Below are positions 17,372 through 26,471 of a DNA stretch of 64,000 nt, piece by piece. The notes below the pieces were generated by a model. That model saw only the letters and a list, made by a program, of their open reading frames with translations, was not told the origin of the DNA and made no database searches. The DNA lies in assembly GCF_014385195.1 (NCBI RefSeq), contig NZ_JACRTG010000011.1, positions 8,185-72,184 of the forward strand. Reading direction: 5' to 3'. Source of the stretch: Paratissierella segnis. GTDB taxonomy: Bacteria; Bacillota; Clostridia; Tissierellales; Tissierellaceae. The translations under genes were made by a program, and so were the position numbers. How positions within the stretch are numbered: the first letter of the stretch is position 1; each line of letters starts with the position of its first letter.

Positions 17372-17388
17372 AGTATATCGGATATACT
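17372..17388. promoter_or_regulatory. Inverted repeat in the leader of the CBS-PPDK operon
   Basis: agtatat-cgg-atatact is a perfect 7-3-7 inverted repeat just upstream of the ribosome site. An extended -10-like TGATATAATGG lies about 70 bp further up on the minus strand. The size and spacing fit an operator for a dimeric regulator. Which protein binds is unknown, because the operon's own CcpN-like protein lacks an HTH. Confidence 0.5.
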
Positions 17389-17490
17389 CTTATTATTTTA
17401 ATTTTTTTATTGTTGTGTCATTAGAGATGAAATTAACATTCCACACCATTATATCAAAATTTCCCATTATTTGAAATATGAGATTACAAA

Positions 17491-17532
17491 AAAATTTAAA
17501 ACCCAATAGAATATTTATCATCCATTGGGTTT
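17491..17532 (-). terminator. Terminator of the FMN-binding lipoprotein gene
   Basis: aaacccaat (17499-17507) pairs with attgggttt (17524-17532); the minus-strand RNA continues into an A/U-rich run. It lies 8 bp past the stop. Confidence 0.85.
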
Positions 17533-17540
17533 AATTTTAA

Positions 17541-18038
17541 CTACTTTTTATTTAATGCTTCCTTGGCTAATCTAACGAATAACTCGGATGAAGTGGTAGC
17601 TCCTGATACAGCATCCACATCATTTGGATTGTTTGTTGTAACCAAGGATTGTTCTAGCTGCTCAAAAGCTTCAGCAGGGGCAATTCCTGAAACATCTCCC
17701 ATAGATTTAGCATATTCCGTGTCTTCCGATTTTCTTTCCCCTTCTGCATTGTATTCATCATAATCAACTTTTTGGATTGTTCCATTTGTAACAGTAATTG
17801 AGATTATGCCTTTGTAACCATGGTCATCTGCTTCAGATTCTGCAGTATAATCCCCATCTTCTAAATTTCCCGAAATATTATTGTTTGCTCCATTTCCTTC
17901 TGTTCCCGGTGTAGTATTTCCACCATTGCCATTCGTTCCATCATTTGTTCCATCATTTGTTCCATCATTTGTTGCACATCCCACCATTAAGGATAATACA
18001 AGAACAATAATTAACCCTAATGTCATGAACTTTTTCAT
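17541..18038 (-). CDS. FMN-binding domain lipoprotein
   Basis: The 165-residue protein has a lipoprotein signal (MKKFMTLGLIIVLVLSLMVGC, lipobox LMVGC with Cys21), a low-complexity linker of NDGT repeats and a Gly/Asn-rich spacer (22-55), then an FMN-binding domain (about 60-163). This ends in DAVSGATTSS, the SGAT-type motif where the flavin is joined through Thr in RnfG/NqrC-like domains. It is thus an extracytoplasmic, membrane-anchored flavoprotein, probably receiving electrons for an unknown acceptor. It stands alone between its terminator and the hypothetical gene upstream. No Rnf or ApbE (flavin transferase) gene is near. Confidence 0.88.
   Translation of the reverse strand: MKKFMTLGLIIVLVLSLMVGCATNDGTNDGTNDGTNGNGGNTTPGTEGNGANNNISGNLEDGDYTAESEADDHGYKGIISITVTNGTIQKVDYDEYNAEGERKSEDTEYAKSMGDVSGIAPAEAFEQLEQSLVTTNNPNDVDAVSGATTSSELFVRLAKEALNKK
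17929..17976. repeat. 12-bp tandem repeat inside the lipoprotein linker
   Basis: Four units of tcatttgttcca (first and last imperfect) encode the NDGT linker on the minus strand. The number of copies can change by slippage in steps of 12 bp without frameshift, altering tether length only. Confidence 0.8.
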
Positions 18039-18114
18039 ATATACACCTCTCGTTTTTAAGTTTTAATAACTACCCCTATTATTGGGCGTTATTATAAAAT
18101 ATATACCAAGTAAA

Positions 18115-18384
18115 TCACCAGCTCCCATAATTTGAATGGTCATTTCCCAGATAATTTACATTTGCATATATTCTGATTATATTTTCATCATCATGCCTAA
18201 TTTTGATATCAGTTGGTATTCCATCATCTCCTCTGTTGTCTAAGTGATGATTCACTATTTGATACGCTATTTCAGTGTTGTATTCATTATAAGAGTTATT
18301 ATAATCATCTTTTGAAATCTCAAGAACTAAACTATGTTGTCCATTTTTGACAATTCTTCTTTCAATAATATTATCGTAGATCAT
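18115..18384 (-). CDS. Small hypothetical protein, 89 residues
   Basis: I do not recognise this protein. It starts at ATG 18384 behind a good AGGAGT ribosome site. It has no signal peptide or TM segment and is rich in Asn, Asp, Ile and His (EIAYQIVNHHLDNRG, IKIRHDDENIIRIYANV). This looks like a small alternating alpha/beta cytoplasmic domain. It sits between the L,D-transpeptidase and FMN-lipoprotein genes on the same strand, 55 bp after the transpeptidase stop, so it may share its transcript. Function unknown. Confidence 0.65.
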   Translation of the reverse strand: MIYDNIIERRIVKNGQHSLVLEISKDDYNNSYNEYNTEIAYQIVNHHLDNRGDDGIPTDIKIRHDDENIIRIYANVNYLGNDHSNYGSW

Positions 18385-18439
18385 AATACCACTCCTAAAA
18401 GCACTAATTATTTTCTGTTAATTAGTTTTACCCTAAAAA

Positions 18440-19408
18440 TTAGAAATATTCACAATAATTACTTATTTTATCTTTTCCATACACTATTCCAAATTCATTT
18501 AACTTAAATTCATTACCAATCCAGACAGGGGTACCATATTGAATTAAATCATATAAATTTTCTACATCTTCATTAAACATCCTTACACACCCTAATGATG
18601 CATATGTTCCTATGCTTTGCGGGGCTGCATTTCCATGAATTCCATATGTCCCTCCGCCCTTTATGCTTAACCCCAGCCACCTTTTCCCCAGTGGATTGTT
18701 GGGAGCTCCTCCGCGCACCGGTTTATGAATTCCTGCTCCTCCCCACGCCGGATTAATTGATTTTATTACTATGCTAAATTTGCCCTCAGGTGTATGAAGA
18801 GGACTTTTTCCGGTTGCTACGGGATATTTATTTATGACTTCATTTCCATTTAAATGATATAAGGTATTATTGCTTTTATTGATTATAATCCATTGTCCCA
18901 TTGGTATATCTGCATTAAATCCCATTTCTTCATAGCATATATTTATTTTATTTATCTCCATGTCTTCATTTATTTTGGCATAGGTATTGGGTCCAATTAT
19001 TCCATCAGAAACTAATCCCTTATCCATTTGATATTTCATTACAATATCTTTAAATTCATTATCAAAATAATAATCTTCTATTATTTCAGTATAACCCATT
19101 AACTTAAAAAATTTCTTAACTCTTAATACCTCTTCACTGGAAATTCCGGCTTTTAAATTCAATCCATTTACATTAAATTTTATAATATCTATCTTTTCTC
19201 CCTCTATATTCGTATTTTCATCAATAGGATCTTCAATTTTCTCTTCATCTATAAAATCTATCTTTTCATTTTTTTCGTCTGCTGCCGGATTAAGATCTAT
19301 GACTTCTTCTTCAGATCTTATATGGTTTAAATCAGCAATATCTATTTTGTGCATACTTGATATTGGTATGAGCAATGCTAACATCAACGCGAAACAATTT
19401 ATCTTCAT
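18440..19408 (-). CDS. L,D-transpeptidase with peptidoglycan-binding domain
   Basis: The 322-residue protein has an N-terminal hydrophobic signal (1-18). An acidic, Glu/Asp-rich linker (about 25-70) follows, then a PG_binding_1-like domain (about 75-140, YDNEFKDIVMKYQMDKGLVSDGIIGPNTY-type pattern). The C-terminal YkuD catalytic domain (about 170-300) has HGNAAP...SLGCVRM carrying the catalytic His and Cys. It acts outside the membrane, forming 3-3 peptidoglycan cross-links or attaching proteins to the wall. It is monocistronic or paired with the small gene at 18115. Family assignment is secure; its role (vegetative or spore cortex) cannot be told. Confidence 0.93.
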   Translation of the reverse strand: MKINCFALMLALLIPISSMHKIDIADLNHIRSEEEVIDLNPAADEKNEKIDFIDEEKIEDPIDENTNIEGEKIDIIKFNVNGLNLKAGISSEEVLRVKKFFKLMGYTEIIEDYYFDNEFKDIVMKYQMDKGLVSDGIIGPNTYAKINEDMEINKINICYEEMGFNADIPMGQWIIINKSNNTLYHLNGNEVINKYPVATGKSPLHTPEGKFSIVIKSINPAWGGAGIHKPVRGGAPNNPLGKRWLGLSIKGGGTYGIHGNAAPQSIGTYASLGCVRMFNEDVENLYDLIQYGTPVWIGNEFKLNEFGIVYGKDKISNYCEYF

Positions 19409-19546
19409 GATAATCCTCCCCTAAAATAATCTACATCTTTACCATTGTATTCTTTAGATAGAGGATTATTTCCTAAATTAAAAATGTACTTTTAAGTGAA
19501 TATTGGAAATTCATTAAAATATATCATACCCGAGTAAATTTGTAGG

Positions 19547-19575
19547 ATTAATTTTTATTAATAAGGGTATATAAT
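19547..19575 (+). promoter_or_regulatory. Probable suf operon promoter
   Basis: A -10 TATAAT (19570-19575) lies 42 bp upstream of sufC. The position 17 bp upstream holds only attaat, a poor -35, inside attaat-tttt-attaat (19547-19562). A weak -35 covered by a symmetrical element suggests regulator-dependent expression, for example by an Rrf2-type regulator; no such gene is in the window. Confidence 0.45.
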
Positions 19576-19616
19576 ATTACTGAGTTATATTATTCAATAT
19601 AAGGAAGGAGCACATT

Positions 19617-20381
19617 ATGACAAAAAACTTATTAAGCATAAAGGACTTAAAGGTAAATATAGAAGAGAAAGAAATCTTAAAGGGCATTAACCTGGAAATC
19701 GGCGAAGGTGAAGTCCATATTATTATGGGACCTAACGGAGGCGGTAAGTCAACACTCGCTTATGCTCTTATGGGACATCCCAGCTATGAAATCGTTCAGG
19801 GTGAGATAAAATTTAAAGGTGAAATAATAAATGACCTCTCAGCTGACAAAAGAGCTAAAAAGGGAATATTTCTCTCATTCCAATATCCGGAAGAGATCCC
19901 CGGAGTTACTGTTGAAGAATTTTTGAGAACTGCAAAAACTTCTGTAACGGGTGAAACTCAAAAAATTATTCCATTTAAAAAATTATTAAAGGAAAAAATG
20001 GAACTACTGGATATGAAAGAAGAATATGCCTCAAGATATTTGAACCTAGGATTTTCAGGCGGTGAAAAGAAAAAGAATGAGATTTTACAGATGTCAGTAC
20101 TGGAACCAAGCCTTGCTATTTTAGATGAAACTGATTCAGGGCTGGACGTTGATGCCATAAGAGTTGTAGCCGAAGGTGTCAATAAACTGAAAAATGATAA
20201 AAGATCCATACTTGTCATTACTCATTACAACAAATTATTAAACTATCTAAACCCTGATTATGTTCATATCCTACTGGACGGAAGAATCGTAGAAACAGGA
20301 GGATTGGAAATAGCTAAAGAAATTGATGAAACAGGCTATGAAAACATCAAATCTCAATTCTCCTATGACGGAGGTCAATAA
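19617..20381 (+). CDS. sufC: Fe-S assembly ATPase SufC
   Basis: The 254-residue soluble ABC ATPase has Walker A GPNGGGKST, the SufC-type signature LGFSGGEKKKNEI, Walker B LAILDETDSGLDVD and H-loop ITHYN. It forms the SufBC2D scaffold and drives cluster assembly. ATG 19617 follows AAGGAAGGAG. It is the first gene of sufCBDSU; sufB begins 3 bp after its stop, implying one transcript and coupled synthesis. Confidence 0.97.
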   Translation: MTKNLLSIKDLKVNIEEKEILKGINLEIGEGEVHIIMGPNGGGKSTLAYALMGHPSYEIVQGEIKFKGEIINDLSADKRAKKGIFLSFQYPEEIPGVTVEEFLRTAKTSVTGETQKIIPFKKLLKEKMELLDMKEEYASRYLNLGFSGGEKKKNEILQMSVLEPSLAILDETDSGLDVDAIRVVAEGVNKLKNDKRSILVITHYNKLLNYLNPDYVHILLDGRIVETGGLEIAKEIDETGYENIKSQFSYDGGQ

Positions 20382-20383
20382 TT

Positions 20384-21790
20384 ATGGAAAAAAAGAAAAC
20401 ATATATTGCAGATATTGACAGAGGTATTTACGATATCAAAAATGAATTTACCTATGCATATAAAACTGAAAAAGGACTAACTCCGGAGATTATCAGGGAA
20501 ATTTCTCAGGAAAAAAATGAGCCTAAATGGATGACGGATTTCAGATTAAAATCTTTAGAAATCTATAATAAAAAGCCGATTCCAACTTGGGGTGTGGATT
20601 TATCCGACCTTGATATGGATGAAATCATAGCTTATATCCGACCTAATACAGAAATGAAAAATAGATGGGAAGATGTCCCGGAAGAAATAAAGGATACCTT
20701 TGAGCGATTGGGACTTCCACAGGCTGAGAGAGAATCCTTAGCAGGAGTTGGCGCTCAATATGATTCCGAAGTTGTCTATCATAATATTAGACAAGAATTA
20801 GTAGACCAAGGTGTAATATACACTGATATGGAAACTGCTTTATCAGAGTATGAGGACATCGTAAAGGAATATTTTATGACTTTAGTTCCTCCAAGCGATC
20901 ATAAATTTGCCGCATTGCATGGTGCAGTATGGTCAGGTGGTTCCTTCGTTTATGTTCCTGAAGGTGTAAATGTTGACATCCCCTTACAATCCTACTTTAG
21001 ACTTAATGCGCCGGGAGCAGGTCAATTTGAACATACTTTAATAATAGTTGAAAAGAATTCATACCTTCATTTTATTGAAGGCTGCTCGGCACCCAAATAT
21101 AAGGTGAATAATCTTCATGCAGGTTGTGTTGAATTGTTTGTAAAGGAGAATTCCCGACTTAGATACAGTACAATCGAAAACTGGTCAAGAAATATGTACA
21201 ATTTAAATACAAAACGAGCTCTTGTAGATAAAAACGGCAGTATTGAATGGGTATCCGGATCCTTTGGTTCAAAAGTTTCTATGCTATATCCGATGAGCAT
21301 ATTAAGAGGCGAAGGTGCAAAATCTGAATTTACCGGTATTACTTTCGCGGCAAAAGGTCAGCATCTAGATACCGGAACAAAAGTAATCCATGCAGCACCC
21401 CATACCACTTCGACTGTAAATTCAAAATCTATTTCTAAAAATGGCGGATATGCATATTACAGAGGACTTCTTAAGGTAGCGCCAAATGCCTATGGGTGCA
21501 AATCCACTGTATCTTGTGAATCTTTAATGTTGGATAATCAGTCTAAATCCGACACATTACCAACCATTGTTTTGGAAAATGATAATATCGATATTGGTCA
21601 TGAAGCCAAAATAGGTAGAATTAGTGATGAAGCTATCTTTTATCTAATGAGCAGAGGGATAAGCGAAGAAGAGGCTAAGGCTATGATTGTCAGAGGTTTT
21701 GTCGAGCCTATAACCAAAGAGCTTCCACTAGAATACGCAGTTGAACTTAACAATCTTATAAATATTGAGCTTGAAGGCTCTATTGGTTAG
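20384..21790 (+). CDS. sufB: Fe-S scaffold protein SufB
   Basis: The 468-residue protein matches SufB length. It has the SUF core beta-helix (about 215-440) with GCSAPKY, YSTIENWS and CESLMLDNQSKSDT; the Cys of the last segment corresponds to the essential scaffold cysteine. It receives persulfide sulfur from SufS-SufU and builds clusters with SufC and SufD. It lies 3 bp after sufC and 10 bp before the chosen sufD start. Confidence 0.97.
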   Translation: MEKKKTYIADIDRGIYDIKNEFTYAYKTEKGLTPEIIREISQEKNEPKWMTDFRLKSLEIYNKKPIPTWGVDLSDLDMDEIIAYIRPNTEMKNRWEDVPEEIKDTFERLGLPQAERESLAGVGAQYDSEVVYHNIRQELVDQGVIYTDMETALSEYEDIVKEYFMTLVPPSDHKFAALHGAVWSGGSFVYVPEGVNVDIPLQSYFRLNAPGAGQFEHTLIIVEKNSYLHFIEGCSAPKYKVNNLHAGCVELFVKENSRLRYSTIENWSRNMYNLNTKRALVDKNGSIEWVSGSFGSKVSMLYPMSILRGEGAKSEFTGITFAAKGQHLDTGTKVIHAAPHTTSTVNSKSISKNGGYAYYRGLLKVAPNAYGCKSTVSCESLMLDNQSKSDTLPTIVLENDNIDIGHEAKIGRISDEAIFYLMSRGISEEEAKAMIVRGFVEPITKELPLEYAVELNNLINIELEGSIG

Positions 21791-21800
21791 GAGAGATAAT

Positions 21801-22859
21801 ATGCTTTGGAACAGAATAAAATTAGATGATTTTGATTTTCCTGAAGTAGTTGACTATAAAAAAGAATATGTTGAATTTAATAATTTACCAAAAGAGGTAA
21901 TTATAGAGAAGATAAATAAAGATAATAACCCTACTGTGGACAATATGGATGTAATAGAATACAGAGGTCTTGGAAGAAAATTTACTGACTTTGTAGAGAA
22001 ATCACATAACTGCGGTATTTATTTGAACATCCCAAAATATGTGAAATTTGATGAACCCATAAAAGTCAATTTCCGCATGGATAATGAAGATTCAAGTGTA
22101 ATTGATAACAACATTATAATAGTAGGTGAAGAAAGTGAAGTTACTATTGTCTTCGACTATGAGACTCAAAATGAATTTAGGGGATTTCATAATGGAATGA
22201 CAAGGATTTTAGCTAAGGAGAACTCAATTGTAAATATTATCAAGATACAAAGAATGAATGATGTATCCCAAAATTTCGATACAAATATGGCTTTTGTAAA
22301 ATCAAACGGAAAAATAAATTGGACATCAGTAGAGTTAGGAAGTAATATCAGCGGATCAAGCTACACAACCTATTTAAATGAAGAAGCCAGTGAGTCCGAG
22401 CTCAATTCAATCTATTTAGGGGATGGGGCTCGTAAATTGGATTTGGAATATTCTATGATTCACAAAGGAATTAGGAGTATGAGCAATATAAGAACCCATG
22501 GTGTCCTCATGGATGAATCCAAAAAGGTTTTTCGAGGTAATCTTGACTTTAAAACAGGTGCTAAACGTTCGAAAGGAATAGAAGAAGAATATGTAATATT
22601 ACTTGACCCCAATGTAAAATCAGATTCTTTGCCTGCACTTATGTGCGATGAAGATGATGTACAAGGTGAACACGCTGCAAGTGCCGGACAAATTGACAAG
22701 AATAAATTATTTTATCTAATGACCAGAGGGTTGAGTGAAAGAGAAGCTAAAAAACTTATAGTTGAAGCTCAATTTAAACCCATAATAGACAATATACCCA
22801 TAGAAAATTTACGTAACATAATAAACTCTGAAATTAGCAGGAGGCTTACCAATGCATAG
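21801..22859 (+). CDS. sufD: Fe-S assembly protein SufD
   Basis: About 352 residues from ATG 21801, which has GGAGAG 8 nt upstream. An upstream in-frame start at 21765 would overlap sufB and lacks a ribosome site. The C-terminal half is the SUF core beta-helix, with GVLMDESKKVFRG and HAASAGQIDKNKLFYLMTRGLSE, the SufD form of the shared SufB/D ending. It is shorter than E. coli SufD (about 420). It partners SufB in the SufBC2D complex. Its stop overlaps the sufS start by 8 bp. Confidence 0.95.
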   Translation: MLWNRIKLDDFDFPEVVDYKKEYVEFNNLPKEVIIEKINKDNNPTVDNMDVIEYRGLGRKFTDFVEKSHNCGIYLNIPKYVKFDEPIKVNFRMDNEDSSVIDNNIIIVGEESEVTIVFDYETQNEFRGFHNGMTRILAKENSIVNIIKIQRMNDVSQNFDTNMAFVKSNGKINWTSVELGSNISGSSYTTYLNEEASESELNSIYLGDGARKLDLEYSMIHKGIRSMSNIRTHGVLMDESKKVFRGNLDFKTGAKRSKGIEEEYVILLDPNVKSDSLPALMCDEDDVQGEHAASAGQIDKNKLFYLMTRGLSEREAKKLIVEAQFKPIIDNIPIENLRNIINSEISRRLTNA

Positions 22860-24090
22860 ATTAAATCCGGAGGAAATCAAAAAGGACTTCCCCATATTGA
22901 GCCAAAAAGTAAATGAACATAGATTAATTTACTTAGACAATGGAGCTACAACACAAAAACCTATTCAAGTCATAGATGCATTAAGGGATTATAATGAAAA
23001 ATCTCATGGAAATCCCCACAGAGGAGTACACCGATTAAGTATAATGGCAACTGAAAGTTATGATTTAGCAAAGGAGAAGGTCAGAGAATTTATAGGCGCC
23101 AAGTCTATTGAAGAAATAATCTTTACCAAAAATGCAACAGAATCCATAAATCTAATATCCAATACCTATGGAAGAGAATTTATTAATGAAAATGATGAAA
23201 TAGTCTTGGCTATATCAGAACACCATAGCAATATACTCCCATGGCAAAAAGTATCAAGGGATAAAAAAGCTATTTTAAAGTATATGTATCTAAACGAAGA
23301 AGGAAGAATTAGTAGAGAGGAATATAAAGCTAAAATTACTAACAAGACCAAACTTGTAAGCTTAGCTCAAATGTCCAATGTCTTAGGTACTATAAATCCT
23401 ATAGAAGAGATAATAGACTATGCCCACAAGATGGGCGCTGTAGTTGTGATAGACGGTGCGCAGAGCACACCCCATATGAAAGTAGATGTCCAAAAATTAG
23501 ATGCCGACTTCTTTGTATTTTCTGCTCATAAAATGCTAGGACCTATGGGAATTGGCGTATTATACGGCAAAAAAGATTTATTAGAAAAAATGCCTCCCTT
23601 CTTATTGGGCGGCGATATGATTGAATACGTATATGAACAAGAAGCAAGCTTTGCTCCTCTTCCCTTCAAATTTGAAGGCGGTACTCAAAATGTTGAAGGA
23701 GCGGTCGGACTTCTTGCAGCTATAAAATATTTAGAAAATATAGGGATGGATAATATCTTTCAGCATGAAAAAGAATTAACGGAATATGCTCTTGAAAAAA
23801 TGCTTAGTCTCAATTACTTAAATATTCAAGGACCTAAAAATATGGATAATAGAGGCGGTATCATTTCCTTCACTATTGATGATATCCACCCTCATGATGT
23901 AGCTACTATTTTGGATTCCTATGGAATTGCCGTAAGAGCAGGTCATCACTGTGCGCAGCCTCTAATGAGATTTCTTAATGTGCCTGCCACAACCAGAGTC
24001 AGCTTTTACCTTTATAATACTAAAGATGATATTGATGAGCTAGTTAAAGGCATTAAAAATGTAAGGAAGTGGTTTGGATATGGATCTTAA
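22852..24090 (+). CDS. sufS: Cysteine desulfurase SufS
   Basis: The 412-residue type II PLP cysteine desulfurase has DNGATTQKP near the N-terminus, the PLP-lysine segment FSAHKMLGP and the catalytic Cys in RAGHHCAQPLM. It takes sulfur from L-cysteine as a persulfide for transfer to SufU and then SufB. It overlaps both neighbours (8 bp with sufD, 11 bp with the chosen sufU start), consistent with tight stoichiometry. Confidence 0.97.
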   Translation: MHRLNPEEIKKDFPILSQKVNEHRLIYLDNGATTQKPIQVIDALRDYNEKSHGNPHRGVHRLSIMATESYDLAKEKVREFIGAKSIEEIIFTKNATESINLISNTYGREFINENDEIVLAISEHHSNILPWQKVSRDKKAILKYMYLNEEGRISREEYKAKITNKTKLVSLAQMSNVLGTINPIEEIIDYAHKMGAVVVIDGAQSTPHMKVDVQKLDADFFVFSAHKMLGPMGIGVLYGKKDLLEKMPPFLLGGDMIEYVYEQEASFAPLPFKFEGGTQNVEGAVGLLAAIKYLENIGMDNIFQHEKELTEYALEKMLSLNYLNIQGPKNMDNRGGIISFTIDDIHPHDVATILDSYGIAVRAGHHCAQPLMRFLNVPATTRVSFYLYNTKDDIDELVKGIKNVRKWFGYGS

Positions 24091-24514
24091 TTCCATATAT
24101 ACTCAACTTATAATGGAGCACAATAGAAGCGGGCACAACAAAAAAGAATTAGACAATCCGGATCTAATCGAGAGAGGTCACAACCCCAGCTGTGGAGATG
24201 ATATTACGCTGGAATTAAAACTTGACGGAAATAAAATAGCCGATGCATCCTTTACAGGTCAAGGCTGTGCCATATCTCAAGCATCTACCTCAATCATGAT
24301 TGACCTCATAAAAGGTTTAGAGATTGAAGATGCTTTAGATTTAGTAGAAACTTTTATAGGAATGATCAAAAAGGAGATAACAGATGAAAATGAGTTGGAG
24401 AAATTGGAAGATGCTATTGCCTTTCAAAATATTTCAAATATGCCTGCAAGAGTAAAATGTGCTGTTCTCGCATGGCATACGTTGAAGGAAGCCTTAAATA
24501 AAAATTCGAACTAG
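24080..24514 (+). CDS. sufU: Sulfur transfer protein SufU
   Basis: About 144 residues from ATG 24080 (AAGGAAG upstream); a TTG at 24074 is an alternative. The three zinc/sulfur-transfer cysteines of SufU are present in NPSCGDD, GQGCAISQAS and VKCAVLAW, with the Asp after the first. SufU exchanges its zinc ligand to accept persulfide from SufS in Gram-positive bacteria. It is the last gene of the operon, followed by a strong bidirectional terminator. SufE and SufA are absent, as usual in Firmicutes. Confidence 0.95.
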   Translation: MDLNSIYTQLIMEHNRSGHNKKELDNPDLIERGHNPSCGDDITLELKLDGNKIADASFTGQGCAISQASTSIMIDLIKGLEIEDALDLVETFIGMIKKEITDENELEKLEDAIAFQNISNMPARVKCAVLAWHTLKEALNKNSN

Positions 24515-24566
24515 AATTGATCAATCAAATGAAAAAGCAATAGATGAACCATGTATTGATATCTTT

Positions 24567-24595
24567 GTAAAAGCCTAGCAATGTTAGGCTTTTAC
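24567..24595. terminator. Bidirectional terminator between suf and manA
   Basis: gtaaaagccta (24567-24577) and taggcttttac (24585-24595) form a perfect 11-bp stem with a 7-nt loop and U-runs on either strand. It serves the converging sufCBDSU and manA transcripts. Confidence 0.9.
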
Positions 24596-25543
24596 TTATA
24601 CATAGGATACCATTATCTTCAATTTCCCTTTCAATTCATATTTTGGCACTTTTGATGACAGCATAAAATGATCCCCTTTTTCAATGGAATATCTATCTTC
24701 TTCCACGGTCAATTCTCCATCCCCGTCAACAACACTCATAAGCATAAAGGGATGTTCATTTTCTAAAGACACACAACCCTCTATTTCAAACTTCTCCACA
24801 GTAAAATATGGCGACTCAATAAATTTGATTTTCGTCATTCCATCTATATAATCTACTATTGGCTTAGACTGTCTATTGGAAAATTTAAGTTCAATCACTT
24901 CTTTAGATTTTTGAATGTTAAGCTCTCTTAGATTTCCTTCATCATCTCTTCTATCGTAATCATACAACCTATAGGTAGTATCTGAATTTTGTTGTATTTC
25001 CAAAACTAAAGTACCTGCCTTAAGAGCATGGACAGTACCACTAGGTACATAGAAAAAATCTCCTTTTTTGATTGGAATAATTTTTAATAATTCCTCCCAT
25101 TGTCCTTTGTCTATCATATCGTTAAGCTCTTCCCTGCTATTTGCATTGACTCCGTATACCATCTTTGCATCTTCGCAACAATCCAGAATATACCAACATT
25201 CCGTCTTACCTAGTTCACCATTTTCATATCTTTGTGCATATTCGTTATCAGGATGTACCTGAACAGATAAATCTTTATTAGCGTCAATGATTTTTACCAG
25301 CAACGGGAATTTGTCTCCTGAAATTCCGCCAAATATCTCCCTGTGATTTTCCCATAGCTCTCCCAATGTACTGCCTTTATATTCACCGTTTTTAACTATA
25401 CTTTGACCATTAGGGTGAGCTGAAATTGCCCACAGCTCTCCTGTTTTATCGGAAGGTATGTCATAGCCAAAATCCTTTAATTTATCTCCTCCCCAAATTT
25501 TTGTCTTAAAAATAGGTTCAAAAAAAAATACTTTTCCAGTCAT
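24596..25543 (-). CDS. manA: Mannose-6-phosphate isomerase, class I
   Basis: The 315-residue cupin matches the short Firmicutes ManA type. The metal site segments are LSVQVHPDNEYA and KTECWYIL, with the later VPSGTVHAL and EIQQNSDTTYRLYDYDR. It interconverts mannose-6-phosphate and fructose-6-phosphate. It is the last of four sugar-metabolism genes (SIS, ROK, ROK, manA), 37 bp after the fructokinase-like gene. With a kinase upstream, it would convert phosphorylated mannose into glycolysis. Confidence 0.94.
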   Translation of the reverse strand: MTGKVFFFEPIFKTKIWGGDKLKDFGYDIPSDKTGELWAISAHPNGQSIVKNGEYKGSTLGELWENHREIFGGISGDKFPLLVKIIDANKDLSVQVHPDNEYAQRYENGELGKTECWYILDCCEDAKMVYGVNANSREELNDMIDKGQWEELLKIIPIKKGDFFYVPSGTVHALKAGTLVLEIQQNSDTTYRLYDYDRRDDEGNLRELNIQKSKEVIELKFSNRQSKPIVDYIDGMTKIKFIESPYFTVEKFEIEGCVSLENEHPFMLMSVVDGDGELTVEEDRYSIEKGDHFMLSSKVPKYELKGKLKIMVSYV

Positions 25544-25580
25544 TTATCTACCTCTTATTTTATTATTTGTGCACATCGCT

Positions 25581-26441
25581 TTATAAATTTTGCTTAGCCA
25601 AGATCAGTCCTCCGATAATACCTGCATCATCACCTAAAGAAGGTAAAACTATATATTGATCTATCATGGGTATTTCAACATAATCTGCTAATAGTGCCCT
25701 AAATTCTTTTTTAATTAACTTAAGCATCTGAGTTTGCTTCATAACTCCTCCGCCCAGTACAATTTTCTCAGGTCGTAGTATCAGAGTATAGTTGACTAAA
25801 GCCTGAGCTATATAATAAGCAAGGATTTGCCAAATTTCATGATTTGGATCTAAATCTTCAGCTTTTATACCATATCTTTTTTCCACAGAAGGTCCCGCAG
25901 CTAACCCTTCCAAACAGTCACCATGATATGGACACCAGCCTTTAAAATCTTTATCCTTGGGATGTATTTTCACTAAAATATGACCCATTTCCGGATGTCC
26001 AAATCCTTCTATAAAGTTTCCATTTGCTATAGCGCCTCCGCCTATTCCTGTTCCTATGGTTAAATAAATACAGCTGTTGTCCTCTTTAGCGCTGCCCACT
26101 TCATATTCCCCCAAACAAGCAGCATTCACATCTGTAGTCCACCCTACGGGAATATTATAACGTCTTTTAATTTCACCTAGAAAATCAAAATCTCTCCAGC
26201 CTATTTTAGGTGTTGATGTGATATAGCCATATTTAGGAGAATTTTCATTGATATCTATAGGTCCAAATGAGCCTATGCCTATAGCTTTTAATCCCTCAAA
26301 TTTATCAAAGAATTCATAGACATTTTTTAATGTTTCTTCTGTATTGGTCGTAGGAAAAAAGTATCTCTTAACAATATTCAAATTTTCATCACTTACTGCA
26401 CAAACAAATTTGGTTCCTCCTGCTTCTATGGCTCCTAGCAT
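25581..26441 (-). CDS. ROK-family fructokinase/mannokinase-like kinase
   Basis: About 286 residues from ATG 26441 (GGGGG at proper spacing; an upstream start adds only six residues). N-terminal phosphate motif GAIEAGGTKF, catalytic Asp in TDVNAACLGEY, and a zinc site in EMGHILVKIHPKD...GWCPYHGDCLEG. This matches the ScrK/GmuE group rather than glucokinases. It would phosphorylate fructose or mannose at C6. Placement just before manA favours a mannose or fructose route. The exact substrate is inferred. Confidence 0.9.
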   Translation of the reverse strand: MLGAIEAGGTKFVCAVSDENLNIVKRYFFPTTNTEETLKNVYEFFDKFEGLKAIGIGSFGPIDINENSPKYGYITSTPKIGWRDFDFLGEIKRRYNIPVGWTTDVNAACLGEYEVGSAKEDNSCIYLTIGTGIGGGAIANGNFIEGFGHPEMGHILVKIHPKDKDFKGWCPYHGDCLEGLAAGPSVEKRYGIKAEDLDPNHEIWQILAYYIAQALVNYTLILRPEKIVLGGGVMKQTQMLKLIKKEFRALLADYVEIPMIDQYIVLPSLGDDAGIIGGLILAKQNL

Positions 26442-26471
26442 GATTATTCCCCCAATCAATTACTATTTTTA

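Noticed and set aside
17929..17976. Possible CRISPR-like repeat
   Set aside because: Units are 12 bp, contiguous and without spacers; they encode the NDGT linker of the lipoprotein.
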